In this document: piece by piece, positions 53,439-61,099 of the stretch
Position numbering within the stretch: position 1 is the stretch's first letter
How the letters are laid out: every line of letters starts with the position of its first letter
Translations under genes and position numbers: made by a program
Origin: Pseudomonas cerasi
GTDB taxonomy: Bacteria > Pseudomonadota > Gammaproteobacteria > Pseudomonadales > Pseudomonadaceae
Reading direction: 5' to 3'
Assembly (NCBI RefSeq): GCF_900074915.1
Contig: NZ_LT222319.1
Coordinates: 3,133,001 to 3,197,000 of the forward strand
Length of the DNA: 64,000 nucleotides
The notes under the pieces: generated by a model
Told to the model about the DNA's origin: nothing
Databases searched by the model: none
Seen by the model: the letters and a program-made list of their open reading frames with translations, nothing else

Positions 53439-54493
53439 GAGCCGCTGAAGCCAAGCAGGCGCACGCCCAGACCGTCGCCGATGATCACCAGTTCACCACG
53501 ACCGATACGGCGACCGTTGACCATCAGGTCCACTTCGTCATGCGCCTGGCTGGTAAAGGGCAGAACGCTGCCAGGGGCCATTTCGCGCAGCTGCGCAAGG
53601 GTCAGCTCCATGCTGCCCAACTGGCAGATCAGGGTCAGCGGCAAATCGTCCAGCGAGGCATCCAGATCGGCATCGGTGCTCATTTCACTCATCGGGTCAT
53701 TCCTGTCAAAGGGATACGGAGAAAATGCAGGGCTGCCGGGACGCAACGCGCCTTGCCAGACCAGCGTGTCGCCCTGGCGTCTGACGACGGTCTGGCAGTG
53801 ACGCCCCAGGCGCAGCAGCACCTGCGCATCGGCCAGGGTGTCGAGCATCACTACATCGCCCGGTAACAGGCTGCGCAGTTCGGCGTGAGTCAATGGCGCC
53901 TGCCCGGCTTCGATGCTCAACGCCAGACGCAAGCCTTGCAGCGGGTCACGCGTGACCGCGCAGTGCTGCTCAAGCAGCGCGCTCACCCGCTGGGCGCTGG
54001 CGGCGTCGAAATGGATTTTCAACGCCTGAGCCGGCTGATCGCCGGCGCGCACCTCGACGGCGACCTGCAGGCCCTTATGCGGTTGGTCGGGCGTGCATGG
54101 CACTACGCGCAGAGATTCGCCCAACAGCCCTTCCAGCGGCTCGATCAAGCTCAACCAGGCCTGTTCCAGCAGCAATGTGTCAGCGTCGGTTTCGATTGCT
54201 GCACCGGGCTGCCAGCCCAACCCCGAGAGCTCAAGCAGCCGCAGCGGGATATTCAGTTCGATCCGATGCTCGCCGAGCGCGATGGCCACACGCACCGGCT
54301 GCCGGCACTCGCCACTCGCGCTGGCCCAAAGCACCTGCACCGCTTGCCCGCCCAGCAGCACCGGCCAATGCTTCAGGGCGCGGTGCAGCCGGTTGTGCAG
54401 GTACAGTGCCTCACTGTCGAACTGCGCCAATCGCGCCTTGAGCACCTCGCGGCACGACGGATCGGCAGCAATCGGGCCGGCATACATCGTCAT
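53435..54493 (-). CDS. sctQ: T3SS cytoplasmic sorting-platform protein SctQ
   Basis: A 352-residue SctQ (HrcQ/YscQ). The N-terminal half is variable; the C-terminal SpoA/FliN-like domain is clear: LTLICQLGSMELTLAQLREMAPGSVLPF, then VDLMVNGRRIGRGELVIIGDGLGVRLLG. SctQ forms the cytoplasmic pods that recruit SctK and SctL-SctN. An internal ATG at 53690-53692 with AGGA eight bases upstream could start a separate 85-residue SpoA fragment (SctQ-C), as known for Yersinia and Salmonella. Confidence 0.88.
   Translation of the reverse strand: MTMYAGPIAADPSCREVLKARLAQFDSEALYLHNRLHRALKHWPVLLGGQAVQVLWASASGECRQPVRVAIALGEHRIELNIPLRLLELSGLGWQPGAAIETDADTLLLEQAWLSLIEPLEGLLGESLRVVPCTPDQPHKGLQVAVEVRAGDQPAQALKIHFDAASAQRVSALLEQHCAVTRDPLQGLRLALSIEAGQAPLTHAELRSLLPGDVVMLDTLADAQVLLRLGRHCQTVVRRQGDTLVWQGALRPGSPAFSPYPFDRNDPMSEMSTDADLDASLDDLPLTLICQLGSMELTLAQLREMAPGSVLPFTSQAHDEVDLMVNGRRIGRGELVIIGDGLGVRLLGFSGS
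53701..53704 (-). promoter_or_regulatory. Internal ribosome binding site for a possible SctQ-C product
   Basis: AGGA lies eight bases before an in-frame ATG (53690-53692) at the linker to the SpoA domain (MSEMSTDADLDASLDDLP), the place where internal initiation is used in other SctQ genes. Confidence 0.5.
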
Positions 54494-54999
54494 GGCTCGG
54501 TTCCTGATATCTGGGCAGATGTCACAGCGGTTGCAGCGGCACTGCCAGGCGCTGCTGGCTGATCGGCTTCGTCACGCTGTTCGGCCAGACGTGCATCACT
54601 TCGCACGCGCTGCTCCACCAGGCTTTGCCAGGCTTTGGTTTTCTGTTGCTGCTCCCTGTGAACGTGCCTGAGGCGCTCGCGGGCCTGCTCTTCGGTCTCA
54701 AGCGTCAGGGCCACGGCATCAGCATCGGCCTGCAACGCCACACGTTCATCATCCAGTTGCTGCAAGCGCTCCTGGGTCGCTCGCCAGGCGCTGACCGAAA
54801 GCCCCTCACTGAACCGGCCATATGCCTGCTCGGCTTCCCGAACGAGCTTTTCCCGGTGCAGACGCAAGGCTTCACGGGCCTGATCGAGCTCGCTGTTGGC
54901 CTCACGGCAGCGTTCACGTTGTGCAGCAAGACGCGCTGTGGCGCGCTGCTCACGCAGCACGCGCAGGGCCTGCAAGCTGTGCAAGTCAGCCGTTTTCAT
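54490..54999 (-). CDS. sctO: T3SS stalk protein SctO (FliJ-like)
   Basis: A 169-residue, Arg/Glu/Gln-rich, fully helical protein with long coiled-coil heptads (ALRVLREQRATARLAAQ, ERLQQLDDERVALQADADAV). Position between sctN and sctQ and this form match SctO (YscO/HrpO/RhcZ), the stalk entering the SctN hexamer to link it with SctV. ATG at 54999 was chosen because GGGAAAG precedes it. Its stop overlaps sctQ. Confidence 0.8.
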   Translation of the reverse strand: MKTADLHSLQALRVLREQRATARLAAQRERCREANSELDQAREALRLHREKLVREAEQAYGRFSEGLSVSAWRATQERLQQLDDERVALQADADAVALTLETEEQARERLRHVHREQQQKTKAWQSLVEQRVRSDARLAEQRDEADQPAAPGSAAATAVTSAQISGTEP

Positions 55000-55101
55000 A
55001 AATCTTTCCCATGGCAAATGCCGTTCGGCATCGAAAGAGAACATGCATGCGATCAGTCATCACAGCGAGATGTACAAGGGGTGAGCAATCAACGTTCGAA
55101 T

Positions 55102-56430
55102 TCATGCCAGCACCTTGCGCATCTGCATCAAGGTCAGTTCCAGACTGTCATGCTCGGTGGCGGGCTGACGCAGAAAGGCCTCAATGTCTGCGTGCCGGGC
55201 AATCGCCTCATCGGCCAGCGGGTCGCTGCCGGCCGCGTATTCACCCACCTGAATCAACAGCTCGATCTCCTGGCGCCGGGCGATGAGCTCGCGCATCCGC
55301 GATGCCAGTTGCCGGTGTTCTGTTGTCGCGATGTGGTCCATCAGGCGGCTTCGACTGCGCAGTACGTCGATTGCCGGAAAATGATCACGCTGTGCCAGAT
55401 CGGCGCTCAGCACGATGTGGCCGTCGAGAATGGAACGGGTTTCCTCAGCCACCGGGTCCATGCTCGCATCACCTTCGGTCAGCACGGTATACAGCGCCGT
55501 AATGCTGCCTGATGGTCCAGGCCCGGCGCGCTCCAGCAGACGCGGCAACGCCGAGAAAAACGACGGCGGATAACCGCGCCGGGTCGGCGGCTCACCCACC
55601 GCCAGACCGAGCTCACGCTGAGCACGGGCAAATCGGGTCAGGCTGTCCATCAGCAGCAGCACGCTCCGGCCCTGGTCGCGATGATATTCAGCCTGGGTGG
55701 TCGCCACGTAGGCCGCCCTGACCCGCTCGGCGGCAGGCCGATCCGAGGTGGCAACCACGGCAACCGTGCGCGCCCGCGCCGTGGCATCCAGCTGCCCCTC
55801 CAACAGTTCACGCACTTCACGCCCGCGCTCGCCGATCAGGCCGATGACAATCACATCGACATTGCTGTTACGCACGATACTGGCCAGCAGTGAGGACTTG
55901 CCCACCCCTGGCTCGCCAAAAATACCCATGCGTTGTCCCTGCGCCAGGGTCAACAGGCTGTCGATGGCACGTACCCCAAGCGAAAGTGCCTTGACGATGC
56001 GCTGACGACTGAACGGCGCGGGTGGCTCGGCATGCAAGGGGTAACGCTGCAAACCGCTGGCAACCACCGGTGCAGGACCGTCGAGAAACTCGCCCATCGG
56101 GCTGATGACCCGGCCCAGCAAGGCGTCGCCGACCTGCACGCCCAGCGCCTGGCCGGTAGCGATGATCTGGGTACGGGTCGACAACCCTTCCATGGAGCCG
56201 ATCGGCGACAGAATCGCGTCATCCTCATCGAACCCGATCACTTCGGCCGACAGCTCTCGTCCGTTTCCAGGGTCGCGCAACATGCACAGCTCGCCAATCC
56301 GTACCCCGGCCACACTGGCGCGCAACAACACGCCGCGAATGCTGCGCAAGGTGCCGCGCATCGGTCTGGGCTGGGCGAGCTGCAAGCGCCGCTGAAGACC
56401 GGGCAGCAGCCTGATCAGGGCCTCATTCAA
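55102..56430 (-). CDS. sctN: T3SS ATPase SctN
   Basis: A 442-residue ATPase of the SctN/FliI family. Walker A is GEPGVGKSSL (about residue 172), the RGREVREL segment follows, Walker B is VLLLMDSLTRFARAQREL, and PPTRRGYPPSFFSALPRLLERAG is diagnostic. It unfolds substrates and detaches chaperones. No in-frame ATG lies at the expected start; a TTG overlapping the sctL stop gives MNEALIRLLPGL. About 100 bases separate it from sctO. Confidence 0.93.
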   Translation of the reverse strand: MNEALIRLLPGLQRRLQLAQPRPMRGTLRSIRGVLLRASVAGVRIGELCMLRDPGNGRELSAEVIGFDEDDAILSPIGSMEGLSTRTQIIATGQALGVQVGDALLGRVISPMGEFLDGPAPVVASGLQRYPLHAEPPAPFSRQRIVKALSLGVRAIDSLLTLAQGQRMGIFGEPGVGKSSLLASIVRNSNVDVIVIGLIGERGREVRELLEGQLDATARARTVAVVATSDRPAAERVRAAYVATTQAEYHRDQGRSVLLLMDSLTRFARAQRELGLAVGEPPTRRGYPPSFFSALPRLLERAGPGPSGSITALYTVLTEGDASMDPVAEETRSILDGHIVLSADLAQRDHFPAIDVLRSRSRLMDHIATTEHRQLASRMRELIARRQEIELLIQVGEYAAGSDPLADEAIARHADIEAFLRQPATEHDSLELTLMQMRKVLA

Positions 56431-57023
56431 GAAGCATCCCCTTCTGCCAACGGCAACAGCGCACGCCGCAGGTTGTCCAGTTGCGCGTCCAGCCCGAGTT
56501 CAACAGAGCCCGCCGGGCTACCCAGCCGCGCTTGACCGGCTGCCAGCTGATCGTCACCGACGACACTCAGCGACTTCAGTGCCGGCGGCGCCTCGTGGGC
56601 CAGCCGTCGACGCAACGCTTCGACGTCGGCACGCGGCACATACAGCGTCAGCGCCTGATCCTGACGAAACGCCGACAGTGCCTCTGCGGTGCAGCGCAGC
56701 AGGCGTTCGTGGTCATCCAGTTCGCCCAGCACCTGGCGGGCAATCCCCAGCGCCAGTTCAGCCAGCGAGCTTTCCAGCCCCGCCAGGTAACGCTCGACCT
56801 CGGCGCTGGTCTTTGCCAGCAACGCCGCGACCTGCTCGGCGCCGTCCTGACGGGCGCGCTCGAAACCTTCGGCGCGGGCCTGCTCCAGCCATTGCGCACT
56901 GTTTTCGCGAACCGACCGCGCCTCCTGATGAGCGGCCTCGACGAACGCGTAGCCGTCGATCCAGCGGGCCGCTTCGGCAGCGCGCACGATCCGTGAAGCG
57001 GGTCGGGTCGGCAGATCACTCAT
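56427..57023 (-). CDS. sctL: T3SS ATPase regulator/stator SctL
   Basis: A 198-residue helical protein with the NolV/HrpE/FliH-type layout: basic N-terminus, an Ala/Glu/Arg-rich coiled coil (SAQWLEQARAEGFERARQDG...), then a C-terminal globular domain (LYVPRADVEALRRRLAHE ... GSVELGLDAQLDNLRRAL). It bridges SctQ and the SctN ATPase. Starts inside the end of the sctK gene (8-base overlap). Confidence 0.87.
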   Translation of the reverse strand: MSDLPTRPASRIVRAAEAARWIDGYAFVEAAHQEARSVRENSAQWLEQARAEGFERARQDGAEQVAALLAKTSAEVERYLAGLESSLAELALGIARQVLGELDDHERLLRCTAEALSAFRQDQALTLYVPRADVEALRRRLAHEAPPALKSLSVVGDDQLAAGQARLGSPAGSVELGLDAQLDNLRRALLPLAEGDAS

Positions 57024-57639
57024 GGTCGTCGCTCCCGGTCAGCAGGCGGGCAACGGTTCGCACCACGGCCACCTGTCGTTCATCGCCTGGCTGAGGCTGA
57101 TTTTGCGCAATGTCCAGACGCAGGCGCAGCCAGGCTTGCAATTCGATGGGTTGGGCCTCGAGCCAGGCGGCCACGCAGCGCGCACCATCGCGATCGATGG
57201 CCTGGACGAGTTCGACCGGTGTGCGCAGCAGGTTGGCGGCCCCGGCCAGTTGGCGCTGAGCGAGTGCCAGTGAAAAAGCATCGTCACCCAGAAATTGACG
57301 GTACTCGCTGACCACGTCACCACGAATTTCCCGACTCAGCGTGGCGGCATGCCAGACCGCGCCACACAAGCGCGGCAAACGTGCAAAATCTTCGTCGGTC
57401 AACAACAGAACAGCCAGGTCACTCTGCCCTGGCTGTTCCAGTTGCGGCAGTGGTTGCAGCTTGAAATGCGCATTCAACAGCTGCTCGAAGCGTGTAGCAA
57501 AGCGCGACGAATTGCGCAGTGAAGCCAGCGTGGCAGGATCGACATCGCGTTGCAGGCATTCGGCCAGCCAGCGTTCGCGGACAAACGTCAAAGGCCGCTC
57601 GACGAGTGCCTGCCACTGCTCGGTCAGCGCAGCATTCAT
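57016..57639 (-). CDS. sctK: T3SS sorting-platform protein SctK (NolU-like)
   Basis: A 207-residue protein between sctJ and sctL, where rhizobial systems carry nolU. The sequence is weakly conserved; PQLEQPGQSDLAVLLLTDEDFARLPRLCGAVWHA and the Trp/Leu-rich C-terminus fit SctK proteins. SctK docks the SctQ pods to the SctD ring. It overlaps both neighbours (ATGA with sctJ). Confidence 0.75.
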   Translation of the reverse strand: MNAALTEQWQALVERPLTFVRERWLAECLQRDVDPATLASLRNSSRFATRFEQLLNAHFKLQPLPQLEQPGQSDLAVLLLTDEDFARLPRLCGAVWHAATLSREIRGDVVSEYRQFLGDDAFSLALAQRQLAGAANLLRTPVELVQAIDRDGARCVAAWLEAQPIELQAWLRLRLDIAQNQPQPGDERQVAVVRTVARLLTGSDDHE

Positions 57640-58415
57640 GGTGCATCACTCAAGACATAGGTGCCCTCGACCCGGCGACGTTGCCAGAACTGACGACTCA
57701 GCAATCCGGCAAGCACCAGCGCGATCAGCAACAGGCTGCCGAACAGCCAGCGCGCCGCCGGAACATCATCCTCCAGCATCCACAGCCCGAAGAAGCTCGC
57801 CAGTTGCGGCTGCGCGCCGGCCTTGTCGGGGAGCGCTGCCTTGATGGCCGTCACCGATACACCGTCGTAGCCCAGCCCGGAAATACCATTGGCGACCAGG
57901 GTCTTGATCTGCGGTATCAGCACGTTGATGTCGGTGCGCGGGTCGTAGCGCACCAGCACCGAGGCCGAAGACGGCGAAATCACTCGCTTGAGCAGGTCAT
58001 TGTCCGGCAGCACGACATGCACCCGCGCGGACAGAATGCCGTCGATCTGCGAAACCGTGTGTGACAACTCTTCACTGAGCGCATAGACCATCTGGGCGCG
58101 CTCCTGTACTGGCGAGGACACCAGGCCATTGCCCTTGAACACCTCGCCCATGTTGGAGAAGCTCTGCCCCGGCAAGCCTGCATCGTCCAGTGCTGCCATG
58201 GCCTCGGCGAAGCGCTTTTCGTCGACCATGACCTTGAGCTGGCCGTTGTCCTGCACCTTGCGCGACGCCGGTATGCCGTCGCGCAGCAACACAGCCAGCA
58301 TGGCATTGGCTTCTCGCTCGCCAAGGTTGGTGTAGAGATCGATGTCGCAGGCCTGCAACAGGCTGGCAAGCGTGGCCACGATCAGCAGGCGCAGGACACG
58401 GCAGCGTTTGGACAT
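57636..58415 (-). CDS. sctJ: T3SS inner ring lipoprotein SctJ
   Basis: A 259-residue lipoprotein of the SctJ/FliF-related family. Lipobox LLQAC near residue 23, then the family start DIDLYTNLGEREANAMLAVLL. Two ring-building domains follow, including GQSFSNMGEVFKGNGLVSSPVQERA and SQIDGILSARVHVVLPDND. A transmembrane helix near residues 220-242 (RWLFGSLLLIALVLAGLLS) and a basic tail end the protein. Confidence 0.93.
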   Translation of the reverse strand: MSKRCRVLRLLIVATLASLLQACDIDLYTNLGEREANAMLAVLLRDGIPASRKVQDNGQLKVMVDEKRFAEAMAALDDAGLPGQSFSNMGEVFKGNGLVSSPVQERAQMVYALSEELSHTVSQIDGILSARVHVVLPDNDLLKRVISPSSASVLVRYDPRTDINVLIPQIKTLVANGISGLGYDGVSVTAIKAALPDKAGAQPQLASFFGLWMLEDDVPAARWLFGSLLLIALVLAGLLSRQFWQRRRVEGTYVLSDAP

Positions 58416-58418
58416 GAT

Positions 58419-58850
58419 TCATTGACCTTTGAGAAGGGTGTTGGCGGAGCCGGATATCTGGGTCGCCCCGCGCACCACCATCTGGGTTTCGATGGAGTAG
58501 TCGAACATCCGCCCCAACGACTGCACGATCTGATCGACCTGCGGCCCACCGACTTTGCCGGTCGTCTGAGCAGCGCTCGCGGCAGTTGTTGGCGGCTGAC
58601 TGGCCGCCTGCGGCGCGCTGCCCTGGGTCAAGGCGTCGGCACGCTGGGAGAACTGCCGAGAGCGGTCGATAAAGCCGTCCAGCCGCTCCATCAGGTTGGT
58701 GCCGATCTGATGCGGGCTGGCGCCCTGCGGCATCCCCTTGGACGCCTCGGCCATGTGTTCGAAGAGGTTCTGCGAAGCCTGCGGCCCCGCGCCTCCTCCC
58801 GGCGACGGCAAGGCAGCCGCCGCCGGTGACGCAGCTAGATTCACAGACAT
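58419..58850 (-). CDS. sctI: T3SS inner rod protein SctI (NolB-like)
   Basis: A 143-residue, Ala/Gln/Pro-rich protein whose C-terminus (IVQSLGRMFDYSIETQMVVR, then ATQISGSANTLLKGQ) matches SctI rod proteins. It starts ten bases after the stop of the 72-codon ORF and precedes sctJ, the place of nolB in rhizobial systems. Confidence 0.8.
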   Translation of the reverse strand: MSVNLAASPAAAALPSPGGGAGPQASQNLFEHMAEASKGMPQGASPHQIGTNLMERLDGFIDRSRQFSQRADALTQGSAPQAASQPPTTAASAAQTTGKVGGPQVDQIVQSLGRMFDYSIETQMVVRGATQISGSANTLLKGQ

Positions 58851-58859
58851 GGTCGTACC

Positions 58860-59078
58860 CTATTCGGAGTCGTCATCGGACTGGGCTTCGTTCAGCATTT
58901 CCTGAGCTCGCGGCATGATGATGAACTGCCCGCCGATGGTGACGGCCTGAGTGATCAGCGCGTCGTTGAACTCACTGTCGCTGGAGGCCTGTTCGGCGTT
59001 CTCGACGGCGGCGTTGAAACGCGATTCCTGACTGGAAACATTGACGTCGACATTGCTATCTACGGAGTTGACGGACAT
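58860..59078 (-). CDS. Small T3SS-cluster protein, possible needle/pilus subunit
   Basis: A 72-residue acidic protein (MSVNSVDSNVDVNVSSQESRF..., with IGGQFIIMPRAQEMLNEAQ toward the C-terminus). It has no signal peptide, one methionine-proline break and helix-forming ends, the size range of SctF needle or HrpA-like pilin subunits. A strong AAGGAG site precedes it. Position before sctI supports a SctF role, but sequence similarity to known needles is not evident, so a chaperone remains possible. Confidence 0.6.
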   Translation of the reverse strand: MSVNSVDSNVDVNVSSQESRFNAAVENAEQASSDSEFNDALITQAVTIGGQFIIMPRAQEMLNEAQSDDDSE

Positions 59079-59098
59079 GGGTAGTGCTCCTTTTGGGG

Positions 59099-59710
59099 TT
59101 ACTGACGGTCGGTGGCGACTTGAGTGACGACACCGCCTCGAAACACCCGCACACCGCGTTCGCGCACCACGGGTGCGGCCTCGGCGACAGGTTGACGATC
59201 CACATGCTGCTGAATCTGCGCCAGATAAGCTGGCGGTCCGGACACGAACAGACTGTCGTTATCCGGGCTGACGCGACTGGACATCGGCTGGCCGGAGACC
59301 TGCAAGCGGGCCAGATAGTCCTGCAACTCTTGCAGCCGGGTGCCCTGCAGGTCGAAAACCCGCGTACCGACCTCATCAGCGCCCGCGATGTGCAGAACGT
59401 TACCGTCGAAGTACCAGCTCAACTGATTGGCATCGCACAGGCGGCCAAGAAACTCTCCAGCCGTTTCGCCGCGTACCGTACCGCGGGCGTTGCCGCGCAC
59501 CTTGTCGGAGAACACCACGATCAGGTCGAGGTTCTGCGCGAACTCGGTGAGTGCACCGCGAATATCCTGGTCGACCAACACATAGGCATAAGGCTCTGCG
59601 AACCACTCGGGTTCGCGCTCCGACGCCGCGTTCAACGCACCGGGCAGTGAGCACAGCAGAATCACCAACAGCCGTAGCGCGATGCGCCACTCAGCCTTGA
59701 ACAACGGCAT
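59099..59710 (-). CDS. T3SS secretin N-domain protein (RhcC1-like)
   Basis: A 203-residue exported protein with a signal peptide (ending about ALNA, residue 28). It resembles the N-terminal N0/N1 domains of a T3SS secretin (YAYVLVDQDIRGALTEFAQNLDLIVVFSDKVRG, then LSWYFDGNVLHIAGADEVGTRVFDLQGT). The beta-barrel part is missing and occurs as a separate gene at 61100-62416. Split secretins (rhcC1/rhcC2) are known from rhizobial and Rhc-type P. syringae systems. GGGAGG precedes the ATG. Confidence 0.82.
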   Translation of the reverse strand: MPLFKAEWRIALRLLVILLCSLPGALNAASEREPEWFAEPYAYVLVDQDIRGALTEFAQNLDLIVVFSDKVRGNARGTVRGETAGEFLGRLCDANQLSWYFDGNVLHIAGADEVGTRVFDLQGTRLQELQDYLARLQVSGQPMSSRVSPDNDSLFVSGPPAYLAQIQQHVDRQPVAEAAPVVRERGVRVFRGGVVTQVATDRQ

Positions 59711-59885
59711 GGCGCCCTCCCTGCCGGTTGCGGCGCTGCCTCGAACGCTGGCCCGCAGCGACGCGAAAAACCATGCTCAAAAAACGGTCGCAATTCAGCG
59801 CCGGGGCTATAAACTGGCGCTCGCCCGCGAAGACCGTCGACGGCTGAATAGCCTCGCCCCGTCCCCTTTCACAAGAGCCCTGTCC

Positions 59886-60668
59886 ATGCCACCTCGTTCC
59901 ATCTCCACGTTGTTGTTGCTCGGCTGCCTGACCCTGACGGCGTGCACGACCCAGCCCAAGACCGATGCCAGTTACGAGCGCTTCATGCAACTGGCCGCCG
60001 ACCTGGAAAAACGCGGCGACTCGACGACGGCTGCGTCGTTCTACCAGCGCGCCACGCAACAGCCTGAAGCCGGCGTCGAATCGTGGCGTAAACTCGGTGC
60101 CGCACTGCTTGCCAGCAACGACACGCGCGGCGCGGAGCGCGCCTATCAACGTGCGCTGGAGCTCAAGGCCGATGACCCTGACGCCTTGTTGGGCCTGGGC
60201 ACCGCGCAGTTGCGTCAGGGCAAGCTGCAACGCGCCGTCACCGTACTCAATCAGGCCGCGACTGCCCTGCAGCAGCCGCAGGCGTGGAACCGACTGGGCA
60301 TCGCCTACATTCTCAGCGGTGAGGCCGACAAGTCCCAGAACGCCTTCAATACCAGCCTTCGTCTGGCACCGAACGATCTGGACACCCGCTGCAACCTGGC
60401 CCTTGCCTATGTGCTGGGTGACGACAATAAAAAGGCCCTGGAAACCATTGACCGCGTTAGCCAGTCGCCGCTGGCGCAACCCCGCCACCAGCGCAATCAA
60501 TTGCTGGTGATGGTGCTCGCCGGTAAAGAGAAAGACCTCAAAAGCATGACCTTCGACGACATTCCCAAGGCCGAACGCAGCAAACTGATCGCCGAGGCTC
60601 GACGTATAAAGGCAATACCCGACCGTGCCGAACAGGCACGCGAATTGGGTCTGGTCGACGCTCGCTGA
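59886..60668 (+). CDS. TPR-repeat lipoprotein (TadD-like)
   Basis: A 260-residue lipoprotein: signal and lipobox LTLTAC (Cys near residue 19), then five or six tetratricopeptide repeats (for example AASFYQRATQQPEAGVESWRKLGAALLA and QNAFNTSLRLAPNDLDTRCNLALAYVL). In Tad pilus systems a similar lipoprotein, TadD, acts as a secretin pilotin. It is the only plus-strand gene inside the T3SS cluster, divergent from the secretin N-domain gene and convergent with the CpaD-like gene. Confidence 0.83.
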   Translation: MPPRSISTLLLLGCLTLTACTTQPKTDASYERFMQLAADLEKRGDSTTAASFYQRATQQPEAGVESWRKLGAALLASNDTRGAERAYQRALELKADDPDALLGLGTAQLRQGKLQRAVTVLNQAATALQQPQAWNRLGIAYILSGEADKSQNAFNTSLRLAPNDLDTRCNLALAYVLGDDNKKALETIDRVSQSPLAQPRHQRNQLLVMVLAGKEKDLKSMTFDDIPKAERSKLIAEARRIKAIPDRAEQARELGLVDAR

Positions 60669-60670
60669 AA

Positions 60671-61087
60671 TCATCGCGCCTCCCGAGTGTCGGTGTTGGC
60701 CTGCTGCTCCGCCTGACGGCGGCGCAGTTCTTCGCGGTCATAGCCATCGATGTACACCTGCGCGGCCCGCCCCACCGGGGCTGCCATCACCGGGCCGGTG
60801 CTACGGCCCTGCACCACGTCCGAGCGCTGCTCGACCATCTGCAACAGAATCAGATTGCTGGCGCAGCCCGGCGGCAGCAGCGGCTGAAAATCTTCCCCTA
60901 CGCCAATGTCGTCCTGCGCAGCGGGCTGCATGCAGGCATCCGGCACCAGCTCCACGCGACCATCGGCGCGGGTCACCGCCGTGTAACCCGGCGAATAGCT
61001 GACCGGGTCAAGGTGAGTCTTGCAGCCTGCCAGCAGGCATAGCGTCATCAGAATCGGCAGGCGTGGCATGCTTGAAATGAGGTTCAT
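60671..61087 (-). CDS. CpaD-like lipoprotein
   Basis: A 138-residue lipoprotein with a lipobox CLLAGC (about residue 22) and a C-terminal region GCASNLILLQMVEQRSDVVQG that follows the conserved GCA-N-hydrophobic-MV-x-DLV-x-GR pattern of CpaD from Tad pili. It directly follows the CpaC-like secretin gene, overlapping context expected in tad loci. It is probably a periplasmic or outer-membrane partner of that secretin. Confidence 0.7.
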   Translation of the reverse strand: MNLISSMPRLPILMTLCLLAGCKTHLDPVSYSPGYTAVTRADGRVELVPDACMQPAAQDDIGVGEDFQPLLPPGCASNLILLQMVEQRSDVVQGRSTGPVMAAPVGRAAQVYIDGYDREELRRRQAEQQANTDTREAR

Positions 61088-61099
61088 GGCCGGTTCCTG

